From Doris montereyensis (taxonomy: Eukaryota; Mollusca; Gastropoda; Nudibranchia; Dorididae), in NCBI GenBank assembly GCA_037039925.1, contig JAXRKP010000237.1:235001-299000 (forward strand): a DNA stretch of 64,000 nt, given 5' to 3'. Numbering within the stretch: position 1 is the stretch's first letter; every line of letters starts with the position of its first letter. The translations under genes were made by a program, and so were the position numbers. Under the pieces are notes generated by a model that was not told the origin of the DNA, made no database searches, and saw nothing but the letters and a program-made list of their open reading frames with translations. Below, piece by piece: positions 44,812 through 59,569 of the stretch.

Positions 44812-45062
44812 AACACCGTGAGCTCTACTTGGGTTAACTATGAAATTAAAAGGTAAAACTACGTCGTAAAACATGTAAGGAAAGTGGAAATATCCATTCA
44901 AGAAGCCTAGGTGTCTCGCTCTAAAAAATATAGGGCTTGTGCACTTCCCGTGCCAATGACGCGGTCCTAAATATAGGGCCTGCACGCTTCCCGGTCGGAC
45001 GTCAACACGCCCTTTATTTAGGGCCGGTGCTTTTCTTGACTTAAAAGGTGGAAATGCCAGTG
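44812..45062 (-). repeat. Inverted copy of the foldback centre
   Basis: The reverse complement matches the foldback centre 44250-44445: 'aagaaaagc', 'ccctaaata', 'ggcgtgtt', 'gccctatatttagg', 'gcgagacacctaggcttctt', 'tttccactttccttaca', 'acgtagttt'. The foldback and this copy together form a larger palindromic arrangement. Confidence 0.75.
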
Positions 45063-46036
45063 CAGCAGTCTCAATTGCTGACGTTCGCACCCAAAAAAAT
45101 AATCACAAAACACAAATTGAAAGCAAAGCTCACAATATCATAAATTATTTTTTTATATCTGCAATGTCAAAGCTATACTTGGACCAAATGATATGAAGAT
45201 TCATCAATTAGACTTTGAGAAAGATTAATTGAAAAGTTCAAGTGCCTTTTGTGAAACCTGCCTTCATCTTACCAGTACCGGCAGTATACTGTACACCAGT
45301 ATAGATCTAGATCTAGATCTACCACTACAGTAAGAGCTAGGTTTCAATTTTGTAATGTGGAATAAGATATGTAGACAGCACACGCATCAATACATTGTAA
45401 ACAACGCACAACAACACAGCTGCCATGTTGATGCCGGTAAAAGCAGCCTAGCCCAAGTAATTCATAGATCGAGGAGTTCAAAATAAAATCAAGCATGTTC
45501 ATGCGGCTCAACATTATTTGTATCAATTACGGCTTACGCGAATGTCTCAATTTTGAAAGGTTGGCTCAAGACCTTATCAACAGTCTCAACTCTAAATTCT
45601 AGCTCTATATAACAAAAAATCATATTTCAATATAAAAGTAGACTGTAAAGAACAACTCGTTACTTACAAAATGTGTTAGAAGCCAACAAGAAATGAGGCA
45701 GAAAGTCGAGGTAAAATGGCGGTGCCTCGTAAAACGTAAATGTGGGAGCGAGGCGTCGGCCCACTACGTCATTGATTACAAAATATGGATTCTAAGATTA
45801 CTGTTGTCTGACAACGAAATAATGATACATAAAGCATGAATAAGTTCTCTTGCAATGATGATCTCCGTTTCCGTGTTGAGCATGCACCGAGTCTTACTTG
45901 CTGAGTATTTTGAGCTATGAGCAAGCGATTAATGAGGAAAGAAAATATTTCAAATTGTAAATTAGCAAGTTTTTAAAGGTTTTAAAGAAAAATCGTATCG
46001 TAGCTTAGAAGAAGAACCCGACACGTCACATTACAT
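45063..46036. other. Intergenic, nothing firmly recognised
   Basis: 45302-45322 is an AGATCT motif run. 45700-45760 is a short GC-richer block that may be a promoter remnant. No exon was supported. Confidence 0.4.
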
Positions 46037-46083
46037 CTCTTCTTCTTCTTCTTTTTCTTCTTCTTCTTCTTCTTCTTCTTCTT
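46037..46083. repeat. (CTT)n microsatellite
   Basis: About 47 bp of CTT with one T-rich slip. Confidence 0.93.
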
Positions 46084-46199
46084 GATGATAGCTGACGAGC
46101 TCAATTCTTCGGTATTTACTGTCAGCGCATATACCAGTTAAACCCAAAACTGTTAATCAAACTTTGATTTTAAAGTGATGCGTATAATTCTGTTTTTAA

Positions 46200-46860
46200 A
46201 GTTTTCAGTGAGCTTGCTGAGTTTGTATTGAATGATGTTGGCAGTCCATTTCACAGCCTGACTGTACTAGAGTAAATGAGTACTTATGACAATCACTATT
46301 TGAAGATGTAACTACATTATCTGTATTATCTGTATTGTCTGTATTATATGCACCGGGTATGTATGTTTGACAGCCGGATCTGGGTTGTTTTGCATTACAC
46401 TGATATAATAGAATAAACAGATGGTCATTTAAAGCTTTCAATAAAATATTTATTTTATTCCTTGCTCTATGTTCTTCTAAAGTTCACTGCAATTAATTTA
46501 TGTTGGTTTTGGTATTTCCTTTAGCGTGTATGCATATCTATTAGTTACAAAGCGGGTTGCATTCTTTGGCATGTTGGTGTTGGTCTCAGACACAGTTACC
46601 ATAATCTAATACAAGTTTTACTACAGACTTGTAGCACTTCTATTTTACAGCGTTAGAACGGTTCTAAAGGTTCCTTTAAAAGAAGGCCAAACGGTCATTT
46701 GCTTTTCTGCATTGTGCTCTACGTTGTTATTTCCAGTGCAATTCTATTATGATTCTATTATAACTCCTAAGTATTTTGTGCTGTTAGCTTGTGTGGTTGG
46801 TTGCAGTGTCCTCGCAGTTTTCTGTGTTGATGTCTAGAGCTTTCGAGACGCTATTGCCAC
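46200..46860 (-). mobile_element. CR1/jockey-like LINE relic, C-terminal RT part
   Basis: On the minus strand, about 46790-46560 reads TKYLGVII, then LVLDYGNCV and DQHQ with stops between, the thumb region of CR1-type reverse transcriptases. The stretch 46441-46205 supplies the C-terminal tail (YIPG…, DCHKYSF). It is heavily decayed. Confidence 0.65.
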
Positions 46861-46949
46861 ACTTGCAGATGTCTATGTACCGCAACTGGGAAGGGAGGGG
46901 GGGCGTCATTGGAGTATTTTGTCTGAGGCCATTTCACCATCTATAATAT

Positions 46950-49200
46950 GTCCTTTGAAACCTGAAAATCTTTCATACGGCACACATGACCAAGCCAGCA
47001 TAGTTTGCGTTGTCTGAGTAGCGGGAACATTGATGAGAGGCCGACACGGGCAAGGACTTGGGTATTGGGCACTTTGTTGCTCCAGCTGATGCCAAGGCTA
47101 TGGCGAGCTCACTGCATGAGAAAACTGTTCGGCTTCTGTTTTTGCATGGCATAGGTTGTCCAGATTTCAATCCCGTACAGGAGGGTGCTGACGACACAGG
47201 CGAACACGAGCAGCCAGTCGTCTCAAGGTCGATGTGGCCTTGCCTATTCGTTTGTTGATTTCATTGTCAAGGGATTAGTTGTCGCTGATGGTCAAACCAT
47301 GATAGCTGAACTAGTGTAGCACTTCGAGCTTGTACTTGTAGTTGTCGATGGTGATGACAAATAGTGTGTCTACACCCCGGCCCAGCACATTAGTCTTACT
47401 CAAGCTGACAGTCAGACCGAAGTCCTTACAGACTTGGGAGAATGTGCCCATGAGACACTGTAGCTCTTGTTTAGTGTGCGAAGTGACTACTGCGTCATCG
47501 GAAAAAAGCATATGTTAGATGATGGTTTTGCGCACCTTGGTATTTGCTTTCAATCTTGCAACGTTGAAGAGTTTGTTATCAAATATCGTGTGCGTGTATG
47601 TACACTCCTTCAGTTGAGGTACCAAAACATGTTTCGGAAGCAGAGAAAAGAAGATAATGAAAATGCATGTCGAACGGTTCAGACATACTTCCCTCGTACT
47701 GGATGGTTGCCTTCATGCTGCCGTAAAAGGATTGATTTGACCATGCTGTGAAGCTTCAGGGGCATCCAATCTCCAAGTAGATGTTGAAGAGACCATCTCA
47801 GCTAACTAGGTTGAAGGCCTTGGTTGGGTCTATGAAAACGATATAGAATGGCTTCTGCTGTTCTCTGCACTCCTTCTGCAGTTGGCGGAGGGATAGCATC
47901 ATGTCCACTGTACATCACTCTGCTCGAAAGCCACACTGACTCGGGGTTGCGCGTTCTGCCAGCTATTGGAGACGCACTAACAACATGACTTTGGGCGTAA
48001 AATTTACCGAAGATGCTTGGGAGAATGATTTCGCTGTTATTGCTGCAATCGCTACTGTCGTCCGTGTTCTTGTACAGTTTGGCGATGTCAGCATCTTCTA
48101 AGTCTTGGGAGACGTCTCCTTCTCTCAAACACTGTCAAAAAGCGTCACGTAGAGGCTGCAAAAGGGCGACCTTGCAGTGCCTAATGAAGTTTGGAGGAAT
48201 GTTATCATTATCAGGAGCTTTGCCGCAGGCTAAGCTGTTGACAGCCTTGCTGACTTCTTCCAAGTTTGGATCAGTGTATAGTTCATCTCTGGAGTAGAGC
48301 TCTGAGTAGTGTTCCACTCATCTCCCCATCTGCTTGCCTTTGTCTTTCATTAGTTTTCCGCGAGGGTTTAGGGTGTTGCTGTTTTGCTCTGAGTTGGTAC
48401 TAGCTGAGTTGGTACTAGAGCTTCTTTGATAATCTCATACATGCTCCTGATACTGCCTGTTGTTGCTTCAGTCTGGATGTCATGACTGAGCTCCCGCAAG
48501 TATCCATTGGTATATATTCTTACTGTCTGCTGTACTTTGCTTCTGGCAATTCTGAGTGCTTGGGGTTTTTCTCGATTGGTGATCGCTTGTATTCAGCAAG
48601 AGGTGCTCGTTTTGTTTCTATAATGGAGTTCAAACCCGCGGTATAAAACCAGTTGCAGTTTTTTGTGGTTTTCCTCTTAAAGATAGCAAAATAATACCTG
48701 ATTTCTGAATGTACTCCCGTACGTAGCTCCAGCTTTCATGAGCAGTAGTGTGTAAACAGAGCGTCTTCTAGTGTGCAAATTCTTCAATTTTCTCTGAATG
48801 TGCATCTTGGCTGTGTCGATGCCTGGTTTCCCTTCTTGTTTGGAGCAGTGGAGTTTCTTGGGTTGCCGCCTGATTTTGCAATATACCAGTGAGTAATCAG
48901 TACCGCAGTCGCACTGTGGTATGCACACCTGAGAAGTACTTCAAGCCTGTGGCGTGTATGTCTGACGATGACCATGTCAAGCTGGTGCCATTGTTTGGAG
49001 CGAGGGTGTCGCCATGACACTTTCTGTTGTGGCTTCGTGTGGAAGTAGGATTTGGTAATGCAGACGACATGGTAAGAACAGAGCTATAACAGACGCTCTC
49101 CGTTATCGTTGAAATTGCCAAATCCACAGGAACGCAAGCTAGAAAGCCAAGACACAAAGATACAAATTTACCATACATATGTGAAGAAAATCGAAGGCAT
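46950..49200 (-). mobile_element. Non-LTR retrotransposon relic with EN and RT domains
   Basis: Minus-strand order: end of endonuclease (WRHPRSKQWHQLDMVIVRHT near 49015), linker, RT fingers (MEHYSELYSRDELYTDP… SLACGKAPDNDNIPPNFIRH, 48317-48140), RT palm and active-site region (LFSDDAVVTSH, near 47510, where FADD has become FSDD), SLSKTNVLGRG, and a C-terminal LGHVCRM-like tail near 47000. Stops and frame changes occur throughout. This family is widespread in aquatic animals; I do not assign a clade. Confidence 0.82.
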
Positions 49201-49329
49201 CAATTCGGTGTAAAATGCATAATAAGTTGTTGTTTTTGTTGTTGTTTCTTTTCTTCGTCTTACAGCCAACGGTTCGAGACTGAGTTACTTCACACAGTGT
49301 GATGAGTTAGTGTGTCGTGAGTAGTTGGC

Positions 49330-51170
49330 AGATATGCGTTTTACTGTTCTTCCTTGGACCTTTCTTCTTCTTCTTCTCGGGGATGTAGAAACCTCCTATA
49401 GTGGAGGACAGGTCTACATTGTACAATCTTAAACAGGTTGATCACATCCATGCACACGGAATAGCAAATATATAACACATACAGATAAAATGTTCCAAAA
49501 CAGAGTTGAATCGGATCACAGGGAACACACCACTTCAATGGTTAATTGCGAAGTTAGTTTGACAAACTTTGACAGAGTGCTAGCATCTACGGCTTCGGGA
49601 GGCAGACTATTCCACAGACGGATATTTGAAGGAAAGAAGGAGTCGATATGTCCCTCGATTCTAGATTTAGGGACAATGAATTTTCTACTGTGCCCTCTGG
49701 TGTTTCCTGTAGCACGTGCAATGGAGTTCGGGAAGAAGACGCCTATCGTGTTGCTCATTGTCTTAAACATTGTCATCTTGTTTCTTTTTCTTCTTTTATT
49801 AAGTGGTTTGAGGCCGAATTTTTGAACAAGGGACGAACCACTTGTATCAGGCGAGAAATCGTTAAATATACGCCTTGCTGTTCTCTTTTGCAACGATTCA
49901 ACTTGGTTGCCAAGGTTCGTCTGATTCGGATCCCACACTACGATAGCATTATTATTCCAATATGGGTCGGACTAGAGCCTTGTGCCAGTTTAGTTGTATA
50001 GGGGTCGGACATTGCTTTAGATTACGCCAGGTGAATGAGCTTATTTTATTTGCCTTGGTCGAGATGTATGTGATATGATTTTTCCATTTTTGATCTTTCG
50101 ATGTTTCAACGCCGAGATATTTTGCTGAATCAACTTGTTCCAGAAAATGTCCATGTTGGGAATACTTTGCCATAATTTTTTTCTTTCTTGTTCGTAACAG
50201 TGAGGACGTGGCATTTGATACATTAAATTCCATCTGCCATTTCATTTCCCATAGTTGCTGTCGAGCAAGATCTTGGTTAAGACAACAACACTCATTGAAA
50301 CTGTAGATGGTATAATATTGTGTCGCCATCAAAAAGCGTACGTTCACTCTAATGTTGTCTCCTAGATCATTTATGTAAATAAAAAATAGTGTTGGTCCCA
50401 ATACTGACCCCTGGAGGACGCCGGATGTCACATTTCCAACTGCTGATCTTTCTCCTCCAACGACAACTTCTTGTGTTCTGTTGTTGAGGAATAATTTTAT
50501 CCACTGTAGTGTTGTGTTGTCTGTGACTCCAACTGATTTGAGTTTGCATAGGAGCCGCTGGTGAGGCACTTTGTTCTTTAAGCTCTACTCCATGCTCTCT
50601 TTTTTCTTCTTGATAATCGTTTCAATTCAGTAGTGATCCAGAGCTGATGATAATTCGCCGAGCATGTCAGTTGGGACATGGTTCTTCAATATGGACTGGA
50701 AATGATCGTTCATGGCGTCCCACATTTCTCCATATTATTAGTATCCTCCAATATTTTGTTGGTCAATTTTTCTGTGTCACTACGCATGGCGTTGATATTT
50801 GCCTTTTTCCATACGTTGATGGTACGTGGAATGGGTTTGGTTATATTAGCTCTTATATTTCTGTCTATAATAACAATATCATGGTTACCAAGATCTGGAA
50901 TTGTTGTTGAATCTTTTATTAGGTTCGGTCTATTGGTAAAGAACAGATCAAGAATGTTGTTACCTCTGGTAGGAATTTCGTTTATTTGGGATACGGCAAG
51001 GTCTTGTATTTTGTCTAGAAACATGATATTTATTGTCAAAAGAACCATGTCCCCACTAAGAAATGCTCGGCGAAATATCACCAGCCCTGGATGTTATTTA
51101 TTTTCCAGTTCTGTTATTATTATTTTTTGTCAGGGGTCCCAAACAACACATGCATATTCGAGAAGAGGTC
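49330..51170 (-). mobile_element. CR1/jockey-like LINE relic with an internal deletion
   Basis: Minus strand: endonuclease C-terminus (NEIPTRGNNILDLFFTNRP and LGNHDIVIIDRNIRA, about 51000-50830), then directly the RT palm (MPHQRLLCKL, GVLQGSVLGPTLFFIYINDL, 50569-50390), AKYLGVETSKDQKW, and the C-terminal tail (49938-49516, IRLWNSLPPEAVDASTLSKF). The usual segment between EN and RT palm is missing (about 150 bp are present where several hundred are expected). The catalytic DD region is frameshifted. Confidence 0.82.
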
Positions 51171-51990
<820 letters not shown>

Positions 51991-52880
51991 AATAACACCA
52001 TCAACACTAACATCAACAAATAGCTTCATCAATGACTAAAGAGAATCAGTTATAATTACAGCAATAATAATGACTCATTGGAGATATTCCATACAAGCTT
52101 CAATTCAACATAATACATCGATACGCCCCAGCGGGCATTTTATTACACATTTCAAAAGAATGCAATGTTTCTCTCAGTAAAATGAAATAACTTGAGAGGA
52201 AGGATAATCTTTTTATTATTATTTCGCCCTCGCCCACCCCTTCATCTTGTGTAAAACAGTTGCTGCAATCATGCTAACGTTGATGTGTCAAGTTCCCCTG
52301 CATTCATGAAAATTTATCTTAATCTAGAATGGTACATTAATTATTGAATTAATGTAATGGAACCCCCGCCCTAGAATATCCAAATCAAACCAAAACCATC
52401 CCTGTCTCGCATTCTCTCCCCAACCCCCCTCCCCTCACCAAACAGACGCTAAGCAAAAACCCCAAATAAACACCCCCAACACAATACAGAACCTGATTAA
52501 ACATAATTAGACACATGTATTTAATTAGCAACACCTGATGGACATAGTAAAGTAAAAGACAGATATCTAGATGGAAAGAGAGATTACGATTGAGGCGAAT
52601 GGACGAATCTATGCCAGTAACTTGCATTACATGTACTTAACTATTATATTATGTTAAAGAAATAGAAATAACGATGGATAAAAGACGTTAGACCAAATAA
52701 ATCACCTTGAAGAGAAGATAGTTAAAGCAGATAAACAGAAATGATAGGATGGAAAATAAATTCAAAGATCAATAAAGGGCTAGATAGCTAGATAGATAGA
52801 AAGACAGATAGATATATATATTATTTAGATATATAGATAGTTATATAGACATATGTAGATTATATATTATATGTAGATTA

Positions 52881-52887
<7 letters not shown>
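51991..52887. other. Intergenic, nothing recognised
   Basis: AT-rich with GATA remnants near 52785-52850. Confidence 0.4.

Positions 52888-52959
<72 letters not shown>
52888..52959. repeat. (TA)n microsatellite
   Basis: About 70 bp of TA. Confidence 0.96.
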
Positions 52960-52962
<3 letters not shown>

Positions 52963-52989
52963 AGATATAAAGGAACGGAACCAGCAACA

Positions 52990-53323
52990 ATGAACAATGA
53001 TTAGTCAATATTGCAATAAGAATAAGGAGGAAAGGGAAGGGTCCGCTGGGCGCTACCCTCCTAGTCTTAGTCCTAGTGGCAAAGAGCCCATCCAGTCTCA
53101 CTGTTGTACGGTAATTTGGATCATACCTGTCGCAGTCGCAGCTCTCATGCCTCCCTAAACTAAACCAGTTTTGTTGTGTGTGCCGTCGCAGGTCCAGTGT
53201 GCCCTCTCTACCCCGCCCGCACATTGCTTGTGTGTGAGAGAGTATGTGCGCTTAGGCCTATGTGTCAGGCGTGTTGTCAACGGACCTCTCAGTCTTCCTT
53301 CCTTCCTTACCTGTGGCCTCAAA
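52990..53323 (+). promoter_or_regulatory. Probable promoter and 5' UTR of the PLEKHA-like gene
   Basis: GC content rises sharply here compared with the flanking AT-rich DNA, and a pyrimidine-rich leader ('cagtcttccttccttcctta') precedes the ATG at 53324. There is no clear TATA box. Confidence 0.5.
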
Positions 53324-53399
53324 ATGGCGTCGGAGTTACAACGGTTACCTCCTGGATTTCACACAGGTGTCACTGAAGACGGAGGATATTTTTTATCAA
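53324..53399 (+). CDS. PLEKHA-like exon 1
   Basis: ATGGCG start in a fair context (AAAATGG), 76 nt to a consensus donor. It encodes the first half of the WW domain (LPPGF…GGYF). The T6 homopolymer just before the donor is the likely site of an assembly indel. Confidence 0.75.
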
Positions 53400-53813
53400 G
53401 TAAGTCTCCTAAGCCCCGACTTTCGTGATGGCCCATTCGCTTTGTCTTCAGGAATAAAGGTTAGAGTCACAGTACACATCATTCATTGGATACAGTTTTC
53501 CTCTCGAAGAGTCGTCAACAAGCCTGAAAAGTTTTAGTTCTCACCGAACCTTATATATTATATTACCCCTAGAGCTAGAAATAGATCTATATCTATTTCC
53601 TTGATTCAATAATAATGGAAGTTAACTAGATATCGTTGAGACTTATTTTTCTGTGAGTTTATTTACATGCCGATATTATTTGTTTTAAACATAAAAAGGC
53701 AAATCAATTCATATCAGCATTCTTTTGATCTCACAGTGATCTTGACCGTACAACTTCCTGGCTTCACCCCATCTCACAATTACCTATTCTGACTGGACTT
53801 CATTCAAGTTCAG
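53324..53813 (+). CDS. PLEKHA5/6/7-like protein, 5' end (WW domain), partial gene
   Basis: These are the two first coding exons, 53324-53399 and 53737-53813, joined at GTAAGT/CACAG. Exon 1 encodes MASELQRLPPGFHTGVTEDG and GYF. Exon 2 encodes DLDRTTSWLHP and an LTGLHSSS stretch. Together they form a WW domain that, like PLEKHA5 and PLEKHA7, starts at the N-terminus and ends in T-x-WLHP. These proteins continue with a second WW, a PH domain and coiled coils, and act at cell junctions and membranes through phosphoinositides. The next exons are not found before 64000, so the gene leaves the window. The two exons fit only if one T is added to the T6 run at 53389-53394, which gives YFFIND across the junction, exactly the family pattern. 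Confidence 0.75.
53737..53813 (+). CDS. PLEKHA-like exon 2
   Basis: Acceptor TTGATCTCACAG, donor TTCAG|GTAAGG. The frame GAT CTT GAC encodes DLDRTTSWLHPISQLPILTG, the second half of the WW domain and the linker that in PLEKHA5/7 precedes the second WW. It leaves in phase 1. Confidence 0.75.
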
Positions 53814-54344
53814 GTAAGGACTGCGATTATAACATAAAGACATGCTGTCAATTTACTATTTCCGTGTTTATGACGTTTGTCATAATTGACATTTATTATG
53901 GTCGTAGAGAGGACCAGCGTTTCCTGTGTCCACCACATCAGGCGTATCGTTTTGAACTAATCTATTATTTTTTACAGGGTAAAATCTTATATAAATAAAT
54001 GAAACAAACTTAGAATGGGAAAGAAAAACAAACAAACAGGGGAAGGAAACTATACAGGGAAATCAAGGGTTTGAATTAAAATGTGTCTCTTGTTGGGCTC
54101 TCACTTACGTTATGATACAAGAATTTATTTTTAAAGGCTGTTTTTAAATCAGTAGTGAAAATTATAGTTTGTAATTTTATGTATATACTAAAAGGTATAA
54201 AAAGCATCATATTTATATAAATTTCTTTATTATGTGTTGCGATTTTGCAAAAAAATATCTTTCTTTTTGATGCTGTATACACTTATATCTTTTTTCCTTT
54301 GTAATATTTATTATATACACACAATTATTTTCTCTTTTCTCTCT
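53814..54344. other. Intron 2 of the PLEKHA-like gene, nothing recognised
   Basis: AT-rich, with no supported feature. Confidence 0.4.
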
Positions 54345-55557
<1,213 letters not shown>

Positions 55558-55775
55558 TGATTCATTGAAATTTACCATGTTTGCCATGTACGGTGATCTC
55601 ATTGCGATGTAAAAGGAAAAAGCACGCCGAAAGATAAAATGAAAGAGTGGAAGGAAAGATGTAAGACATATCATTATCAGTAGCGCTGACCAAACACGCT
55701 CTTCCACAATATGTCTTTCTTCATCTTGCTGTTTCCTCTTAATCCACCCTGAAATCAGCAAATAGGATGGACGGG
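55558..55775. repeat. Two CATATGGTGG-family repeats in opposite directions
   Basis: 55558-55675 on the minus strand ('gagatcaccgtacatgg', 'ggtaaatttcaatgaatc' in reverse complement) is followed by 55690-55775 on the plus strand ('cttcatcttgctgtttcctc', 'ttaatccaccctgaaatca'). They form a tail-to-head inverted pair. Confidence 0.65.
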
Positions 55776-55789
55776 AGGAATTGCCCTGA

Positions 55790-55870
55790 AACGCTTTGTT
55801 TGCCTTGAAATGCATTGTTTTGCTTTGTTTGCCTTGAAACGCTTTGTGTTGCCTTGTTTTTGTTTGCATG
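55790..55870. repeat. Minisatellite, unit about 25 bp
   Basis: Three to four imperfect units of 'gccttgaaacgctttgttt' type. Confidence 0.7.
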
Positions 55871-56654
<784 letters not shown>

Positions 56655-57089
56655 GAGTTATTCGATAGAGCATTACTTGCATTACATCAGTCATCATAAC
56701 AGTATGAATGATGGTAATATCTAAACGCCATTTCCATATATATTGGACTCATTCAATTGGTCGCTCCCGCCCAACTTGCGCGTTAATCTGAAAGACAAAT
56801 AAATTAATGGTGACTGATCCTGTCCCCCACCCATTCCCTTTACTCGCCATCGATTTCCGAGATAAGTTATAATACAACGTTACTGTATTTTATAGTTATG
56901 TAAATAGTCTTCGACATTGTGCCCCTGTATGATTCAATTATAGCTTAATACTATTTTTTCCAATCTTAACAGCTCTCACATTTATTCCTTACACATACCT
57001 TCAGTTTTTGACTCATGGAAACCAAATTATCATAAGTAGTTTCAAGCTATTTATTGGCGGAAGCGTAAAGAGGGCGGTGTGTGTGTGTG
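56655..57089. other. Intron, nothing recognised
   Basis: No supported feature. Confidence 0.4.
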
Positions 57090-57920
57090 GGGGGGGAGGC
57101 ACTCCCGACTTCTGGTCCCGCCCCTTGCAAGTTAGGATATAGACGTCTGCATGCAATAATGTATCGGTATTTCTTCTCGAAATGTTTAAATGTCTTCTTT
57201 GGCTATAATATAATCAATTTATTTGTAAAAATTGATGATGTCTTCTGTTTGTGTGTTACGTCTTTGGCCAACCCATGTTGTTTGATGTCTGGATGGGTGG
57301 GAAAAACACTATAGTATTTGTGACGAAAAAGTTTCTGTTTTCACATAATTCTAAGAGTTTACTCCCTTGTTCATTTCTTTGCCCTTTCGAATTGTTTTCC
57401 AATGCTGGTACCTCCCATTTCATTTTTTTTTTCAATTTTGGCATTGAAGTCTCCAGCTAATATTAGGAATTGTTTTTTTGCAATGTTATTTATTGTGTTG
57501 TCAAATTCATTGTCAAATGTTTCTGTTTCTTCTGGGTGTTTAAGACTTCGTTCTGTTGTTGGGGCGTATACATTAATAATGGTAAACAAAGATGACTTAC
57601 CTGTGTTACTTTTGTGTGGGCCTTCCTCTGTATTGAATCGTAACACACAAATGCAGTCAGAGACTCTCCGAATACGAATTAAGAAACCACATCTATAGAA
57701 TCTTAAAGTCGACGGAAAACATAATATTTAACGTCCACGGTTGAAATTAATGTCGAAGCTTTTTGTTAAGATTTGTCTTCTGTATACACAGCACATCTAT
57801 ATTGTAATTGTTTACGTCATCGGCGAGTTGTTGGTGATTCGTTCCCGATTGCAATGTTCGAACATTATAATTGTGCCCTAGTTTAAACCTCTCGAATATT
57901 CGTTTCATGTTCTAAACAGC
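57090..57920 (-). mobile_element. LINE endonuclease part, inverted relative to the rest
   Basis: The minus strand from about 57911 reads an AP-endonuclease domain: KRIFERFKLGHNYNVRTLQS, NIDVLCIQKT, then FTIINVYAPT and ILAGDFNAKI, then FVTNTIVFFPP and a GWPKT/RRNTQTEDI-like end near 57230. Frame changes are present. The downstream part of what looks like the same type of element follows on the opposite strand from about 58080. Confidence 0.78.
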
Positions 57921-58079
57921 GTCCAGAATAATTAAGGATCAAGCAAGAAGTTTTGCACAGATTACACACGTGGAATATTCATTAATCAGATCCGCAGACA
58001 TTCAGCCTATTCTCGGCGCCAACAGGTGTCAGCAATGTTGTTCAAACAAACACCAGGTCTTACGTAGAGACCACACAAA

Positions 58080-59400
58080 CTGCTTGTTTCTACACACACT
58101 TAAAATAAACGTCAAAAACATAGTAAATAGACGTAGACAAGAATCCTGTGTCGAATATCAACAATTACTGGATACATACATGTCGGTGATAAAACAAGAA
58201 AACAGTTCACCAAACGAATCGTGGCAAAACATAAAAACGGCCGTACAACAATCAGCACAACAAAATGCTGGCGTTAGTAAAAAAAAATAAAAATAGCAAA
58301 CTAAACAGAACGTCAGAAGCCATAATTTCTAGTTTGTCAACAAAACAAAAAAATCAATTATACAAACAATAAAGGAGAAAAGTCAAAACTGAAAAAGAAA
58401 TAAATGAAACATTACACTTAATAAGGAAGAAAGTTCTGAAGCTTAGAAACGAAGAATTAGATAATAAAAAAAAGGCCCAAGCGTTAAGCAACGCTGAAAG
58501 CGACCATGTAATGTTTAATGTCATCAAGTCACTAAACACAAGGGCTTTTGAAAACTCCAAAGTAAAGACAACGACGGAAACTGATTACCACCCAGATGAG
58601 ATTTTAACCACGGTTGCTAATCATTTCAAAGGCATACCACCACGTTTTCATATCTATCCAATGTTCTCCTTAACAAACTGAAGAACATCTGCCTAAGGGA
58701 AAAACAGATAAAAATCAAAGTCAAGCTGTACAAAGCGTTTGTGATATAATCTACTAACCTACAACTGTGGCAGATGGGCACTGACACAAACTGAAATAAA
58801 CAAATTAAATGCCTTCCGTCGGAAACAATTACGAAAAGTCTTAAACATAACACTATCCATTCAAAATATCCAACAAGTCGCTATTTAAAGAGAGAACAGC
58901 GATATGGCCGGGCGAGGCATCCCTGGAAGAAAAGTTCTATGGCCCTATGGAGAGTCTGCAAAAGACTATACTATGCATTTCATGGAGACAATCCGCATCC
59001 TGATCTAATCCGATCGGACAGAGAGATCGAAGAAGAAGACTATATAAAAAGTGCAATGAAAAGCCCTTCTTCACCTTCATTGTAGAAAGCCGTTGGTACC
59101 TTTTTCGACACATCCTAAGACGAAACGAAGAAATACCTGCCAACAAAGCTATGGATCTATATTTCACCAAATTCGGTAAATGTTCAGAGGAAGGCCAGTA
59201 ACAACACTACCAGCAGTGATCAACAAAGAACTCTATCGATTCGACATAGACCTATATATCTATCTCTGAAAACCTAAGAGGATCTGGACCATCTAAAACC
59301 ACTTGCACAAGATTGAAAATACTGGAATTTCCTGACTGAAATGATCGCAGAAGTTGCTGAGGCTCCTGCTCTCAAGATCAGGATGCTAAAGTGCCTAGGT
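58080..59400 (+). mobile_element. LINE linker and C-terminal part, RT core deleted
   Basis: Plus strand: the linker found between EN and RT (SPNESWQNIKTAVQQSAQQN, about 58200-58270; NKKKAQALSNAES, about 58470), a pre-RT segment to about 58640, then directly the C-terminal segment (LKNICLREKQIKIKVKLYKA; TNLQLWQM; DREIEEED). The RT catalytic core that should lie between is absent. Stops are frequent. Confidence 0.7.
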
Positions 59401-59569
59401 CAGTAAGAAGTCATTTCTCATCGAACTCATTTCCTTTTTCATTAGTCAAACAATTTGTTTTCATACTAAATACATCTCATCTAGACATACACGTTCAAGC
59501 ACAAAACGATATGCGTATTATCTCAGTTATTTGACAACCGTAGATCTAGTAGTCAAAAAATAATACTAC

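Noticed and set aside
44788..45090. 100-codon minus-strand ORF
   Set aside because: It translates the inverted copy of the foldback centre, which is also non-coding in its other copy.
47058..49825. Plus-strand ORFs between 47 and 50 kb as genes
   Set aside because: They are antisense to LINE endonuclease and reverse-transcriptase frames.
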